Notes: a model not told the origin generated them from the sequence alone. A stretch of 64,000 nucleotides of DNA from Salvelinus alpinus (GCF_045679555.1 NC_092120.1:4943981-5007980); one strand, 5' to 3'. Counted from the first letter of the stretch, positions 23,150 to 37,040 are shown. Translations and numbers: made by a program.

Positions 23150-25726
23150 TTAAAAATATATTTATATATTTCACCTTTATTTAACCAGGTAGGCTAGTTG
23201 AGAACAAGTTCTCATTCACAACTGCGACCTGGCCAAGATAAAGCAAAGCAGTGTGACACAGACAACAACACAGTTACACATGGAATAACATGGAATAAAC
23301 AATAAACAAGCCAATAACACAGTAAACAAGTCAATGACACAGTAGAAAAAAAGGAAGTCTATATACAGTTTGTGCAAAAGGCATGAGGAGGTAGGCAATA
23401 AATAGGCCATAGTAGCAAAGAATTACAATTTAGCAGATTAACACTGGAGGGATAAATGAGCAGATGATGATGTGCAAGTAGAGATACTGGTGTGCGAAAA
23501 AGAGCAGAAAAGTAAATAGAAATAGTATGGGGATGAGGTAGGTAGATTGGGAGGGCTATCTACAGATGGACTGTGTACAGCTGTAGCGATCAGTTAACTG
23601 CTCAGATAGCTGATGTTTAAAGTTGGTGAGGGAAATATAAGTCTCCAGCTTCAGTGATTTTTGCAATTCGTTCCAGTCATTGGCAGCAGAGAACTGGAAG
23701 GAAAGGCGGCCAAATGAGGTGTTGGCTTTGGGGATGATCCGTGAGATATACCTGCTGGAACGTGTGCTATGGGTGGGTGTTGTTATCGTGACCAGTGAGC
23801 TGAGATAAAGCGGAGCTTTACCTAGCATAGACTTATAGATGACCTGGAGCCAGTGGTTCTGGCGACGAATATGTAGCGAGGGCCAGCCGACTAGAGCATA
23901 CAGGTCGCAGTGATGGGTGGTATAAGGTGGTTTTGTAACAAAACGGATGGCACTGTGATAGACTGCATCCAGTTTGCTGAGTAGAGTATTGGAAGCTATT
24001 TTGTAGATGACATCGCCGAAGTCGAGGATCGGTTGGATAGTCAGTTTTACTATGGTAAGTTTGGCGGCGTGAGTGAAGGAGGCTTTGTTGCGAAATAGAA
24101 ATCCGATTCTAGATTTGATTTTGGATTGGAGATGTTTAATATGAGTCTGGAAAAAGAGTTTACAGTCTAGCCAGACACCTAGGTATTTATAGTTGTCCAC
24201 ATATTCTAGGTCAGAATCGTCCAGGGTGGTGATGCTAGTCGGGCTGATGGGTGCGGGCAGCGAACAGTTGAAAGCATGCATTTGGTTTTACTAGCGTTTA
24301 AGAGCAGTTGGATGCCACGGAAGGAGTGTTGTATGGCATTGAAGCTTGTTTGGAGGTTAGTTAGCACAGTGTCCAAGGAAGGGCCAGAAGTATACAGAAT
24401 GGTGTCGTCTGCGTAGAGGTGGATCAGGGAATCACCCGCAGCAAGAGTGACATCATTGATATATACAGAGAATAGAGTCGGCCCGAGAATTGAACCCTGT
24501 GGTACCCCCATAGAGACTGCCAGAGGTCCGCACAACAGGCCCTCCGATTTGACACACTGAACCAAGCGAGTCGTTAGAGAAACCAAAGCTATTGAGTCTG
24601 CCGATAAGAATACAGTGATTGACAGAGTCGAAAGCCTTGGCCAGGGCGATGAAGATGGCTGCACAGTACTGTCTTTTATCGATGGTGGTTATGATATCGT
24701 TTAGTACCTTGAGCATGGCTGAGGTGCACCCGTGACCGGCTCGGAAACCGGATTGCACAGCGGAGAAGGTACGGTGGGATTCGAAATGGTCAGTGATCTG
24801 TTTATTAACTTGGCTTTCGAAGACTTTAGAGAGGCAGGGCAGGATAGATATAGGTCTATAGCAGTTTGGGTCTAGAGTGTCACCCCCTTTGAAGAGGGGT
24901 ATGACCACGGCAGCTTTCCAATCTTTAGGGATCTCGAACGATACGAAAGAGAGGTTGAACAGGCTTTTAATAGGGGTTGCAACAATGGCGGCGGATAGTT
25001 TTAGAAAGAGAGGGTCCAGATTGTCTAGCCCAGCTGATTTGTATGGGTCCAGGTCCATCTGCTATCTGGATTTGGGTGAAGGAGAAGCGGGGGGGGGGGG
25101 GTGGAGTAGCCAGGAGGAAGGCATGGCCAGCCGTAGAGAAATGCTTATTGAAATTTTCAATTATCATGGATTTATCAGTGGTGACCCTGTTACCTAGCCT
25201 CAGTGCAGGTGGCAGCTGGGAGGAGGTGCTCTTGTTCTCCATGGACTTTACAGTGTCCCAATACGTTTTGGATTTAGAGCTACAGGATGCAAATTTCTGC
25301 TTTAAAAAGCTAGACTTTGCTTGCCTAACTGACTGCGTGTATTGGTTCCTGACTTCCCTGAACATTTGCATATCGCGGGGACTATTCGATGTTATTGCAG
25401 TCCGCCACAGGATGTTTTTGTGCTGTTCAAGGGCAGTCAGGTCTGGAGTGAACCAAGGGCTGTATCTGTTCTTAGTTCTGCATTTTTTTGAAAGGGGCAT
25501 GGTGAGGAAAGCACTTTTAAAGAACGACCAGGCATCCTCAACTGACGGGATGAGGTCAATATCCTTCCAGGATACCCGGGCCAGGTCGATTAGAAAAGCC
25601 TGCTCGCAGAAGCGTTTTAGGGAGCGTTTGACAGTGATGAGGGGTGGTTGTTTGACCACGGACCCATAGCGGATACAGGCAATGAGGCAGTGATAGCTGA
25701 GATCCTAATTGAAAACAGCAGAGGTG
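23150..25726 (-). mobile_element. 5'-truncated LINE, - strand, inside a + strand copy of the same family
   Basis: On the - strand this runs from the end of the endonuclease region (25726) through the reverse transcriptase to a 3' tail at 23150-23235 (reverse of ...GAACTTGTTCTCA...TTAAATAAAGGTGAAATA). The + strand leader breaks at CCCAATAT (23149) and resumes at TATATGCCTTAG (25727). That junction fits target-primed insertion with a short duplication of about 4-5 bp (ATAT). Confidence 0.82.
23556..25726 (-). pseudogene. LINE reverse transcriptase ORF, broken
   Basis: Four overlapping - strand frames give one RT protein. 25659-24967: linker (ITVKRSLKRFCEQAFLIDLA). 25058-24453: RT fingers and palm ([49 protein letters not shown]). 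24664-24206: palm with the catalytic YADD at 24415-24404 and the [10 protein letters not shown] motif. 24281-23556: C-terminal domain (YKYLGVWLDCKLFFQTHIKH, APYTTHHC-like). At least three frameshifts separate them. The endonuclease is missing because the copy is 5'-truncated. An RNA-directed DNA polymerase for target-primed reverse transcription, now inactive. Confidence 0.88.
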
Positions 25727-26162
25727 TATATGCCTTAGATAGCCCTTTTGTTCCACACCCCACACATGTGGTACCCTCACCTGGCTTAACTGGTGCCTCT
25801 AGAGACAAAACTTCTCTCATTGTCACTCAATGCCTAGGTTTACCTCCACTGTACTCACATCCTACCTTACCCTTGTCTGTACATTATGCCTTGAATCTAT
25901 TCTTCCACGCCCAGAAATCTGCTCCATTTACTCTCTGTTCCGAACACAATAGACATCCAGTTCTTATTGCCTTTAGCCGTACCCTTATCCTACTCCTCCT
26001 CTGTTCCTCTGGTGATGTAGAGGTTAACCCAGGCCCTGCAGCCCCCAGCACCACTCCCATTCCCCAGGCGCTCTCATTTGTTGACCTCTGTAACCATAAA
26101 AGCCTTGGTTTCATGCATGTTAACATTAGAAGCCTCCTCCCTAAGTTTGCTTTATTCACTGC
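25727..26162 (+). pseudogene. LINE ORF start: leader, 2A-like motif, endonuclease start
   Basis: The frame reads through a region rich in Pro and His, then RTLILLLLCSSGDVEVNPGP with the 2A-like motif at 26008-26037. After that come ALSFVDLCNHKSLGF and HVNIRSLLPKFALF, the first motif of the APE-type endonuclease (Asn in NIRSL). The frame is cut at 26162 by the solo LTR and picks up again at 27523. In intact elements this protein goes on to reverse transcriptase. Confidence 0.78.
26008..26037 (+). other. 2A-like ribosome-skipping motif in LINE ORF
   Basis: Codes for SGDVEVNPGP, which fits the D(V/I)ExNPGP consensus of 2A peptides, where the ribosome releases between Gly and Pro. The preceding residues are a Leu-rich hydrophobic run (LILLLLCS), the arrangement known for 2A signal sequences of some invertebrate non-LTR retrotransposons. 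Activity is inferred from the motif. Confidence 0.7.
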
Positions 26163-27522
26163 TGTCATGACTTTACCCTCTTTGGGTACAGCGAGCACCA
26201 TCCCCCTCTTTCTGTCTCCTACAACCAGGCTGCTGTGGTCAGAGAGGTCGTAAATTCCTGGAGGAGATTATCTCCTCATGGCCACAGTATAGAGAGAGAG
26301 TGAGTTTTCTTAGAGAGAACAAAGGAATTACTTCCACCTCACAGAACTTGAGGTCCGAACAACATTTATGTTCTGGAGAATGTATAAAAGATCGGTGAAG
26401 AATCCAGCTACGAACTGGTCCGTTTGGTACAATTTTGTGAAACTCATGGGAGACAATACGGCCACATTACCATAACGCTGTTTACACAATAGCCTCAGAT
26501 ATGAGGCTTACATCTAATTGTTGTATAAAATGAATGAGTGAGGGTGATACTATTTGTGAAATTGTGTAATGTAATTTTGGACTGTTTAATGAAGGAAACT
26601 CCAATTCCCTTTGGAGTTTAACTAAATCAGAGGACCGCCCATGAGCACAGTTAGGACCTGGCGTCATGAGACAGCCTTTTTCTGCTCTTCGGAATAAAAC
26701 CCCCACCCGGGTTTTCTATCACCAGACCAGCTTACCTCGATAACGAGAGGGCCAAGGTTTGAGTAGATGGCTGAATCTTTTAACCATACCACGTGGTTAA
26801 ACTCTTAGACTATCGATACCGACAGAATAAGAACAAGTCTTTGATATTAATTACTAGTCTGCAGCTAGGAATTCGGTATCATTGAACGCGAAGATCGACA
26901 ACCACCAAAACATCTATTCTATAACGACATGAATGAATGTCACTCTGAACTATCCATTCTAAACACAACAGAGAGAGAGGGCGGACAGACTCTCCAACAG
27001 AAAATAACTTTTCAACAGAGATCCCGACGACACACTGAGCGTAAATATATTGATTGATTGCAATTATTCCCAAATGAGTGAGCGTTCATGTGCAAAGGAT
27101 TAGCGTTTTTTCAATTGTTATAATTATCAACTGTGTGTGTTGTCTTATCTCAGTCGACCCCCACTTCCCTTTTGTACAGTAAATAAATGTTAGTAAATAA
27201 ATTATTTTAAGACAATTGATGTATGGATGACTCCTAGTGAAGACTGGGTTCGTGCAGATAACCAATAATTTACGACGTTTGGAATGAGATTGACGTGAGG
27301 TAAATAATAATTCATTAATTCGAAGACTAATTGATCAGATATTAAAACATCTGAAAGTTATATTAGGAAAATTTTAACTTTGTAATCTGAATATTTTCCT
27401 TGGTGCCCCGACTTCCTAGTTAATTACAGTTACATGATTAATCAGTTTAATCGCGTAATAATAATTACAGAGAGTTATTTGATAAATAAGTCTTCAGTTT
27501 TAATGATGCCAAAGACACGACA
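26163..27522 (+). mobile_element. Solo LTR (1360 bp) inserted in the LINE
   Basis: Begins TGTCATGAC and ends GACACGACA (TG...CA). It is flanked by the 4-bp duplication CTGC (26159-26162 and 27523-27526); removing one copy restores the LINE reading TTCACTGCTTTAGC. It holds a TATAAAAG box at 26383 and AATAAA at 26693, a promoter-to-polyadenylation spacing of about 310 bp typical of an LTR. No primer-binding site or coding sequence is present, so it looks like the product of LTR-LTR recombination. The strand is taken from the TATA and AATAAA order. Confidence 0.72.
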
Positions 27523-27560
27523 CTGCTTTAGCACACTCAGCCAACCTGGATGTCCTAGCC

Positions 27561-27800
27561 GTGTCTGAATCCTGGTGGCCGTGTCTGAATCCTGGTGGCC
27601 GTGTCTGAATCCTGGTGGCCGTGTCTGAATCCTGGTGGCCGTGTCTGAATCCTGGTGGCCGTGTCTGAATCCTGGTGGCCGTGTCTGAATCCTGGTGGCC
27701 GTGTCTGAATCCTGGTGGCCGTGTCTGAATCCTGGTGGCCGTGTCTGAATCCTGGTGGCCGTGTCTGAATCCTGGTGGCCGTGTCTGAATCCTGGTGGCC
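27561..27800 (+). repeat. Twelve identical 20-bp tandem repeats in LINE coding sequence
   Basis: GTGTCTGAATCCTGGTGGCC repeated 12 times without a single difference. The first copy is the normal LINE endonuclease sequence (Val-Ser-Glu-Ser-Trp). Twenty bp is not a multiple of three, so the expansion scrambles the frame. Confidence 0.98.
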
Positions 27801-27803
27801 TCC

Positions 27804-27837
27804 TTTTTGGTGGCCTTCCTAAGAAGGCCACCAAAAA
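27804..27837. repeat. Perfect 15-bp inverted repeat, 4-bp loop
   Basis: TTTTTGGTGGCCTTC, loop CTAA, GAAGGCCACCAAAAA. It directly follows the 20-bp array. The right arm is original LINE sequence; the left arm is an inverted copy of it. Confidence 0.97.
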
Positions 27838-28152
27838 TCCAGAAATTTCCATCCCCAACTGCTATATTTTCCGACAAGATAGAACTGCGAAAGGGGGCGG
27901 AGTTAGTCTGCAGAGTTCTGTCATTCTATCCAGGTCTGTGCTCAAACAATTCGAGCTTCTACTTTAAAAAATCCACCTTTCCAGAAACAAGTCTCTCACT
28001 GTTACCACTTGTTATAGACCCCCCTCAGCCCCCAGCTGTGCCCTGGACACCATATGTGAATTGATTGCCCCCTATCTATCTTCAGAGTTTGTACTGTTAG
28101 GTGACCTAAACTGGGATATGCTTAACACCCCGGCCGTCCTACAATCTAAGCG

Positions 28153-29388
28153 ATTTCCCAAGAAGTGGGAACTCTTTGCTTATCCAAGATACAGTGGAAA
28201 TGGGTTCATGTTGCACATTCTAAGGCTTCCACTAGATGTCAACAGTCTTTAGAACCTTGTTTGATGCTTCTACTGTGAAGTGGGGGCGAATGAGAGGAGA
28301 TTGAGTAAGGTCTCTCCCAGAGTGCCACGAGCTGACCATGCGCTGACCATGCGCGTTCATGTGAGAGTTAGCTGCGTTCCATCGCGCATTTCTGAAGACA
28401 AAGGAATTCTCCGGTTGGAACATTATTGAAGATTTATGTTAAAAACATCCTAAAGATTGATTCTATACATCGTTTGACATGTTTCTACGGACTGTAACGG
28501 AAATTTTGGACTTTTCGTCCGTACTTTCCACTGGACTTGAACGCGCATCGTGAGTTTAGATTGTGTACTGAACGCGCGGACAACAAGGAGGAATTTGGAC
28601 ATAAATGATGGACATTATCGAACAAAACAGACATTTATTGTGGAACTGGGATTCCTGGGAGTGCATTCTGATGAAGATCATCAAAGGTAAGTGAATATTT
28701 AGAATGCTATTTCTGACTTATGTTGACTCCAACATGGCGGATATCTCTTTGGGTTGATTTGTCGTCTGAGCGCCGTACTCAGATTATTGCATGGTTTGCT
28801 TTTTCCATAAAGTTTTTTTTAAATCTGACACAGCGGTTGCATTAAGGAGAAGTGGATCTAAAATTCCATGTATAACACTTGTATTTTCAGCAACATTTAT
28901 GATGACTATTTCTGTAAATTGATGTGGCTCTCTGCAAAATATCCGGATGTTTTGGAACTACTGAACATAACGCGCCAATGTAAACTGAGACTTTTGGATA
29001 TAAATATGAACTTAACCGAAAAAAACATTAATGTATTGTGTAACATGAAGTCCTATGAGTGTCATCTGATGAAGATCATCAAAGGTTAGTGATTAATGTG
29101 ATCTATTTTTCTGCTTTTTGTGACTCCTCTCTTTGGCTGGAAAAATGGCTGTGTTTTTCTGTGAATAGGCACTCACCTAACATAATCATTAGGCTTTACG
29201 ACGAAAGCAAACCAATTTGAAATCGGACACTGTGGCTGGATTTACAACAAGTGTATCTTTAAAATGGTGTAAAATACATGTATGTTTAAAGAATTTTAAT
29301 TATGGGATTTCTGTTGTTTTGAATTTGGCGCCCTCATGGGTGTTGACGAGGTGAGACGCTACCGTCCCACATACCCTGGAGAGGTTAA
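28153..29388 (+). mobile_element. Non-autonomous DNA element (TTAA-ended family), left end lost
   Basis: Non-coding 1.24-kb element related to 48495-49503: both share TTTGACATGTTTCTAC and AAGAT(C/T)ATCAAAGGTAAG. The right end CCGTCCCACATACCC lies near TTAA at 29385-29388, as expected for piggyBac-type derivatives. The left end and about 200 bp of the host LINE are missing, so insertion was followed by deletion. A block around GATGAAGATCATCAAAGGT occurs twice, 398 bp apart. The two 60-73 codon frames here are not supported as genes. Confidence 0.6.
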
Positions 29389-30661
29389 TGGGTCCGTGGT
29401 CAAACGACCACCCCTCATCACTGTCAAACGCTTCCTAAAACACTTCAATGAGCAGGCCTTTCTAATTGACCTGGCCCGGGTATCCTGGAAGTATATTGAC
29501 CTCATCCCGTCAGTAGAGGATGCCTGGTTGCTCTTTAAAAGTGCTTTCCTCATCATCTTAGATAAGCATGTCCCGTTCAAAAAATGGAGAACAAAGAACA
29601 GATATATCCCCTGGTTCACCCCAGACTTGACAGCCCTTGACCAGCACAAAATCATCCTGTGGCATTCTGCATTAGCATCGAATTGCCCCCGCGATATGCA
29701 ACTCTTCAGGGAAGTCAGGAACCAATATACACAGTCAGCTAGGAAAGCTAAGGCTAGCTTTTAAAACAGAAATTTGCATCCTGTAGCACTAATTCCAAAA
29801 AGTTTTGGGACACTGTAAAGTCCATGGAGAATAAGAGCACCTCCTCCCAGCTGCCCACTGCACTGAGGCTAGGAAACACTGTCACCACCGATAAATCTAC
29901 GATAATCGATCATTTCAATGAGCATTTTTTCACGGCTGACCATGTTTTCCACCTGTCTACCCTACCCCGGCCATCAGCTCTGCACCCCCTTACGTAACTT
30001 GCCCAAGCCTCCCCCCCCCCCCCCCGGCCTCTCCTTCACCCAAATCCAGACAGCTAATGTTTTGAAAGGTCTGCAAAATCTGGATCCCTACAAATCAGCT
30101 GGGCTAGACAATCTGGACCCTCTCTTTCAAAATGTATCCGCAGAAACTATTGCAACCCCTATTACTAGGCTTTTCAACCTCTTTCGTATTGTCTAAGATC
30201 CCAAAAGATTGGAAAGCTGCCGCGGTCATCCCCCTCTTCAGAGGGGGAGACACTCTCGACCAAAACTGCTACTGACCTATATCTATCCAACCCTGCCTTC
30301 CTAAGGTCCTTGAAAGCCAAGTTAACAAACAGATCACCGACCATTTCGAATCCCACAATACCTTCTCCACTATGCAATCTGGTTTCCGAGCTGGGTGCAC
30401 CTCAGCCACACTCAAGGTCCTAAACGATATCATAATCGCCATCGATAAAAGACAGTACTGTGCAGCCATCTTCATCGACCTGCACAAAGGCTTTTGACTC
30501 TGTCAATCACTGTATTCTTATCGGCAGACTCAATAGCCTTGGTTTCTCTAACGACTCGCTTGGTTCAGTGTGTCAAATCGGAGGGCCTGTTGTTCGGACC
30601 TCTGGCAGTCTCTATGGGGGTGCCACAGTGTTCAATTCTCGGGCCGACTCTTTTCTCTGTA
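29389..30661 (+). pseudogene. LINE linker and N-terminal RT, broken
   Basis: Continuation of the split + strand LINE: KRPPLITVKRFLKHFNEQAF in a 142-codon frame at 29336-29764 (its first 17 codons belong to the inserted element). Then FTQIQTANVLKGLQNLDPYK at about 30037-30100, a run of RT fingers and palm in shifting frames, [19 protein letters not shown] at about 30493-30560, and FSV at 30655 where a Tc1 interrupts. A poly-C run sits at 30010-30024. Many frameshifts. Confidence 0.82.
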
Positions 30662-32099
30662 CAGTTGTGTTCAAAAGTTTTGAGAATGACACAAATATTA
30701 ATTTTCATATAGTATGCTGCCTCAGTGACTTTAGATAATTGTCAGATTTTACAATGGAATACTGAAGTATAATTACAAGCATTTCATAAGTGTCAAAGGC
30801 TTTTATTGACATTTACATGAAGTTAATGCAAAGAGTCAGTATTTGCAGTGTTGACCCTTTTAAAGACCTCTGCAATCCGCCCTGGCATGCTGTCAATTAA
30901 CTTCTGGGCCACATCCTGACTGATGGCAGCCAATTCTTGCATAATCAATGCTTGGAGTTTGTCAGAATTTGTGGGGTTTTGTTTGTCCACCCGCCTCTTG
31001 AGGATTGACCACAAGTTCTCAATGGGATTAAGGTCTGGGGAGTTTCCTGGCCATGGACCCAAAATATCGATGTTTTGTTCCTCGATCCACTTAGTTATCA
31101 CTTTTGCCTTATGGCAAGGTGCCCCATCATGCTGGAAAAGGCATTGTTCGTCACCAAACTGTTTGTGATTGTTGGGAGAAGTTGCTCTCGGAGGATGTGT
31201 TGGTACCATTGTATATTCATGGCTGTGTTCTTAGGCAAAATTGTGAGTGAGCCCACTCCCTTGGCTGAGAAGGAACCCCACACATGAATGTTCTCAGGAT
31301 GCTTTACTGTTGGCATGACACAGGACTGATGGTAGCGCTCACCTTGTCTTCTCCGGACAAGCTTTTTTCCGGATGCCCCAAACAATCGGAAAGGGGATTC
31401 ATCAGAGAAAATGACTTTACCCCAGTCCTCAGCAGTCCAATCCCTGTACCTTTTTCAGAATATCAGTCTGTCCCTGATGTTTTTCCCTGGAGAGAAGTGG
31501 CTTCTTTGCTACCCTTCTTGACACCAGGCCATCCTCCAAAAGTCTTAGCCTCACTGTGCGTGCAGATGCACTCACACCTGCCTGCTGCCATTCCTGAGCA
31601 AGCTCTGTACTGGTGGTGCCCCGATCCCGCAGCTGAATCAACTTTAGGAGACGGTCTTGGCGCTTACGGGACCTTCTTGGGCGCCCTGAAGCCTTCTTCA
31701 CAACAATTGAACCGCTCTCCTTGAAGTTCTTGATGATCCGATAAATGGTGGATTTAGGTGCAATCTTACTGGCAGCAATGTCCTTACCTGTGAAGCCCTT
31801 TTTGTGCAAAGCAATGATGACGGCACGTGTTTTCTTGCAGGTAACCATGGTTGACAGAGGAGGAAGAATGATTCCAAGCACCAACCTCCTTTTGAAGCTT
31901 CCAGTCTGTTATTCGAACTCAATCAGCATGACAGAGTGATCTCCAGCCTTGTCCTCATCAACACTCACACCTGTGTTAACAAGAGAATCACTGACATGAT
32001 GTCAGCTGGTCCTTTTGTGGCAGGGCTGAAATGCAGTGGAAATGTTTTTTGGGGATTCAGTTAATTTGCATCGTAAAGAGGGACTTTTGGCCACGACTG
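30662..32099 (-). mobile_element. Complete Tc1-like transposon inside the LINE RT
   Basis: Flanked by TA at 30660-30661 and 32100-32101. Left end CAGTTGTGTTCAAAAGTTTT; right end CTTTTGGCCACGACTG, its imperfect inverse. Length is 1438 bp. Taking out the element and one TA restores the LINE codons for Phe-Ser-Val-Tyr-Ile-Asn, which confirms both boundaries. The transposase is on the - strand. Confidence 0.95.
30823..31848 (-). pseudogene. Tc1-like transposase, broken
   Basis: N-terminal part 31848-31429 is open: MVTCKKTRAVIIALHKKGFT, a helix-turn-helix (DIAASKIAPKSTIYRIIKNF), then GRPRRSRKRQDRLLKLIQLR. The middle (31385-31098) is in another frame and has lost the usual DET context of the first Asp. 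The end (31209-30823) carries CLFQHDGAPCHKAK with the second Asp and NPIENLWSILKRRVDKQNP with the Glu. Two frameshifts disable it. Confidence 0.88.
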
Positions 32100-32912
32100 T
32101 ATATATCAATAATGTCGCTCTTACTGCTGGTGATTCTCTGATCGACCTCTACGCAGACGACACCATTCTGTATACTTCTGATCCTTCTTTGTACACTGTG
32201 TTAACAAACCTCCAAACGAGCTTCAATGCCATACAACACTCCTTCAGTGGCCTCCAACTGCTTTTAAACGCTTGTAAAACGAAATTCATTCAACCGATTG
32301 CTGCCCGCCCGTCTAGCATCACTACTCTGGGCGGTTCTGACTTAGAATATGTGGACAACTACAAATACCTAGGTGTCTGGTTAGACTGTAAACTCTCCTT
32401 CCAGACTCACATTAAGCCTCCTTCACTCATGCTGCCAAACATACCCTCGTAAAACTGACTATCCTACCAATCTTGGACTTCGGCGATTTCATTTACAAAA
32501 TAGCCTCCAACCCTCTACTCAGCAAACTGGATGTTGTCTATCAAAGTGCCATACGTTTTGTCACCAAAGCCCCATATACTACCCACCACTGCGACCTGTA
32601 TGCTCTCGTTGGCTGGCCCTCGCTACAGATTCGTTGCCAAACCCACTGGCTCCAGGTCATCTATAAGTCTTTGCTAGGTAAAGCCCTGCCTTATCTCAGC
32701 TCACTGGTCACCTTAGCAACACCCACCCGTAGCACGCGCTCCAGCAGGTATATTTCACTGGTCATCCCCAAAGCCAACACTTCCTTTGGCCACCTTTCCT
32801 TCCAGTTCTATGCTGCCAATGACTGGAACGAATTGCAAAAATCACTGAAGCTGGAGACTTATATCTCCCTCTCTACCTTTTAAGCAACAGCTGTCAGAGC
32901 AGCTTACCGATC
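32100..32912 (+). pseudogene. LINE RT core and C-terminal region, broken
   Basis: Resumes YINNVALTAGDSLIDLYADD with the RT catalytic YADD at about 32148-32159. Then comes LQLLLNACKTKFI and YKYLGVWLDCKLSFQTHIK, a deletion of about 60 bp near 32413, and a second frame 32473-32883 (MDFGDFIYKIASNPLLSKLD ... NDWNELQKSLKLETYISL). It stops at 32881 and is interrupted by another LINE at 32913. Confidence 0.85.
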
Positions 32913-35502
<2,590 letters not shown>

Positions 35503-35871
35503 CATAGCCGATCTGTAAATAGCACACCCAACTACCTCATCCCCATATTGTTTTTTATCTTCTTGCTCTTTTGCACACCAGTATCTCTACTTGCACATCA
35601 TCATCTGCACATCTATCACTCCAGTGTTAATGCTAAATTGTAATTATTTCGCCTCTATGGCCTATTTATTGCCTTACCTCCCTACTCTTCTACATTTTCA
35701 CACACTGTACATAGATTTTTTCTATTGCGTTATTGAATGTACGTTTGTTTGTAACTCTGTTGTTTTTGTCGCACTGCTTTGCTTTATCTTGCCCAGGTCG
35801 CAGTTGTAAATGAAAACTTGTTCTCAACTGGCCTACCTTGTTAAATAATGGTGAAATAAAAATAAATGAAA
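35503..35871 (+). repeat. 3' tail of the split LINE
   Basis: Resumes CTGTACATAGCCGATCTGTA and runs through GCACATCATCATCTGCACAT to TTGTTCTCAACTGG and a final GTTAAATAA/GGTGAAATAAAAATAAA. This is the same tail seen inverted at 23150-23500, which shows that both LINEs belong to one family. Confidence 0.85.
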
Positions 35872-37040
35872 AGGCACATGGGTGTATGTGAATGTAAAGT
35901 GATGTTTTAGGTTGGTAGTTGGATTAGTCAGTTGTACATGATGATGATGATGAATAGGTGGCAACGAAGTTGGAATGAGGCAGTCGTATCTAGAGCATTT
36001 TTTAAATGGAAATTTGGTTAAACAATTTTCCAAAATGTATTTGTGGTCAAACACGTTTTAAAGTGAGCAGAGGTTCGGGAGAGAAGTTCTTTCACAAATG
36101 TTATGCTTCTGCTCCCAGCCCCCTCTGGACCTCTCCCATTCCTCCACTCACATCAGCACCACCTGGTTGACATCCTGGGGAGAACCCTTTGATAGCTGCA
36201 TGGGTCTGTCTTTGTGGGGGAGTAGGGCTGGGACATTCCAGTAACTTTCTACAAATGCCCAGGTTTTCCAGAAATCCCAGTTGGAGGATGCCATGAATAT
36301 TCCAACCACGGTTTTTGGAAAACCTGGGGATTTGGGGAAAGTTACTCTGATTTTTCAACCGCAGGGGTGAGAAAAACTGGAATCTGAGATTGGTTCTGGA
36401 GGTGTGTTCTCTTTTTGAATGCCTGGGGCAATGCCTGGGGCAAGTGTGTTTAGGACTCTTGTCGTCGTACTTGAGTTGGAATCTTGCCTGGTGATGTCAA
36501 ATTGATTTTGTTACTCAAAGTTTGGCCCTTGTTTCTATGAGTTAATGTGATAATCCCAGTGTGGACACTGATGTACTGATCGCAGGCCTGTTCATAAACT
36601 CAGTCACAGGCAATAACTCCAACAAACTGAGGCCAGTTGATAAAACAACTGTGTAGAATGTTTTTCTCTTAAATGTGAATTGTGGTGTCTACTGTTGGTA
36701 TTTTCTCTTAGTTGTGGTTAACTGTAGGCCTTCATTGTAAATAAGAATTTGTTCTTAACGGACTTGCCTAGTCAAATAAAGGTTAAATAAAATAAAAATG
36801 TTTTAACTGTTAGCTATATTTGTGGTATTTCACTTAGTGCTGAAGATGTATAACCATGCTGGTGTTTGTTGCTTGGAGACAGGGATTTTTAATGAAATGA
36901 ATGTTATGTTAACAGCTGCATATGATAGTATCTCAAGTAGCCTACAGTAACTTTACCTCTTCAGTGAGTTACTGCTGCTTGGACCCCGGAGACTACTCCT
37001 GGTAGGGACAGCTGCATCTCCTATTGGAAGATGTACAGTG
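35872..37040. other. Intronic sequence with small repeats
   Basis: 36243-36343 is a palindromic MITE-like piece: AACTTTCTACAAATGCCCAG against its inverse CTGGGGATTTGGGGAAAGTT. 36735-36800 is a LINE 3' tail (AATAAGAATTTGTTCTTAAC, then AAATAAAGGTTAAATAAA). The rest is unrecognised. Confidence 0.6.

Larger units (their letters stand above)
27523..28152 (+). pseudogene. LINE endonuclease region with a local repeat expansion
   Basis: APE-type endonuclease of the split LINE. Pieces in changing frames: NLDVLAVSESWW (27545-27580), then 12 copies of a 20-bp unit, then SIPNCYIFRQDRTAKGGGVSLQSSV, SRSVLKQFELLL, RNKSLTV-like, and SSEFVLLGDLNWDMLNTP with the Gly-Asp-Asn/Leu-Asn-Trp core. It breaks at 28152 (CTACAATCTAAGC), and the C-terminal fifth of the domain is missing. 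Confidence 0.75.

Noticed and set aside
24877..25669. 230-codon + strand frame opposite the LINE
   Set aside because: Shadow of the - strand reverse transcriptase region, which matches LINE protein motifs; the + frame matches nothing.
28868..29089. 73-codon frame in the TTAA-type element
   Set aside because: No similarity recognised, and the region is non-coding in the related copy at 48495-49503. Its donor-like end is reported separately.
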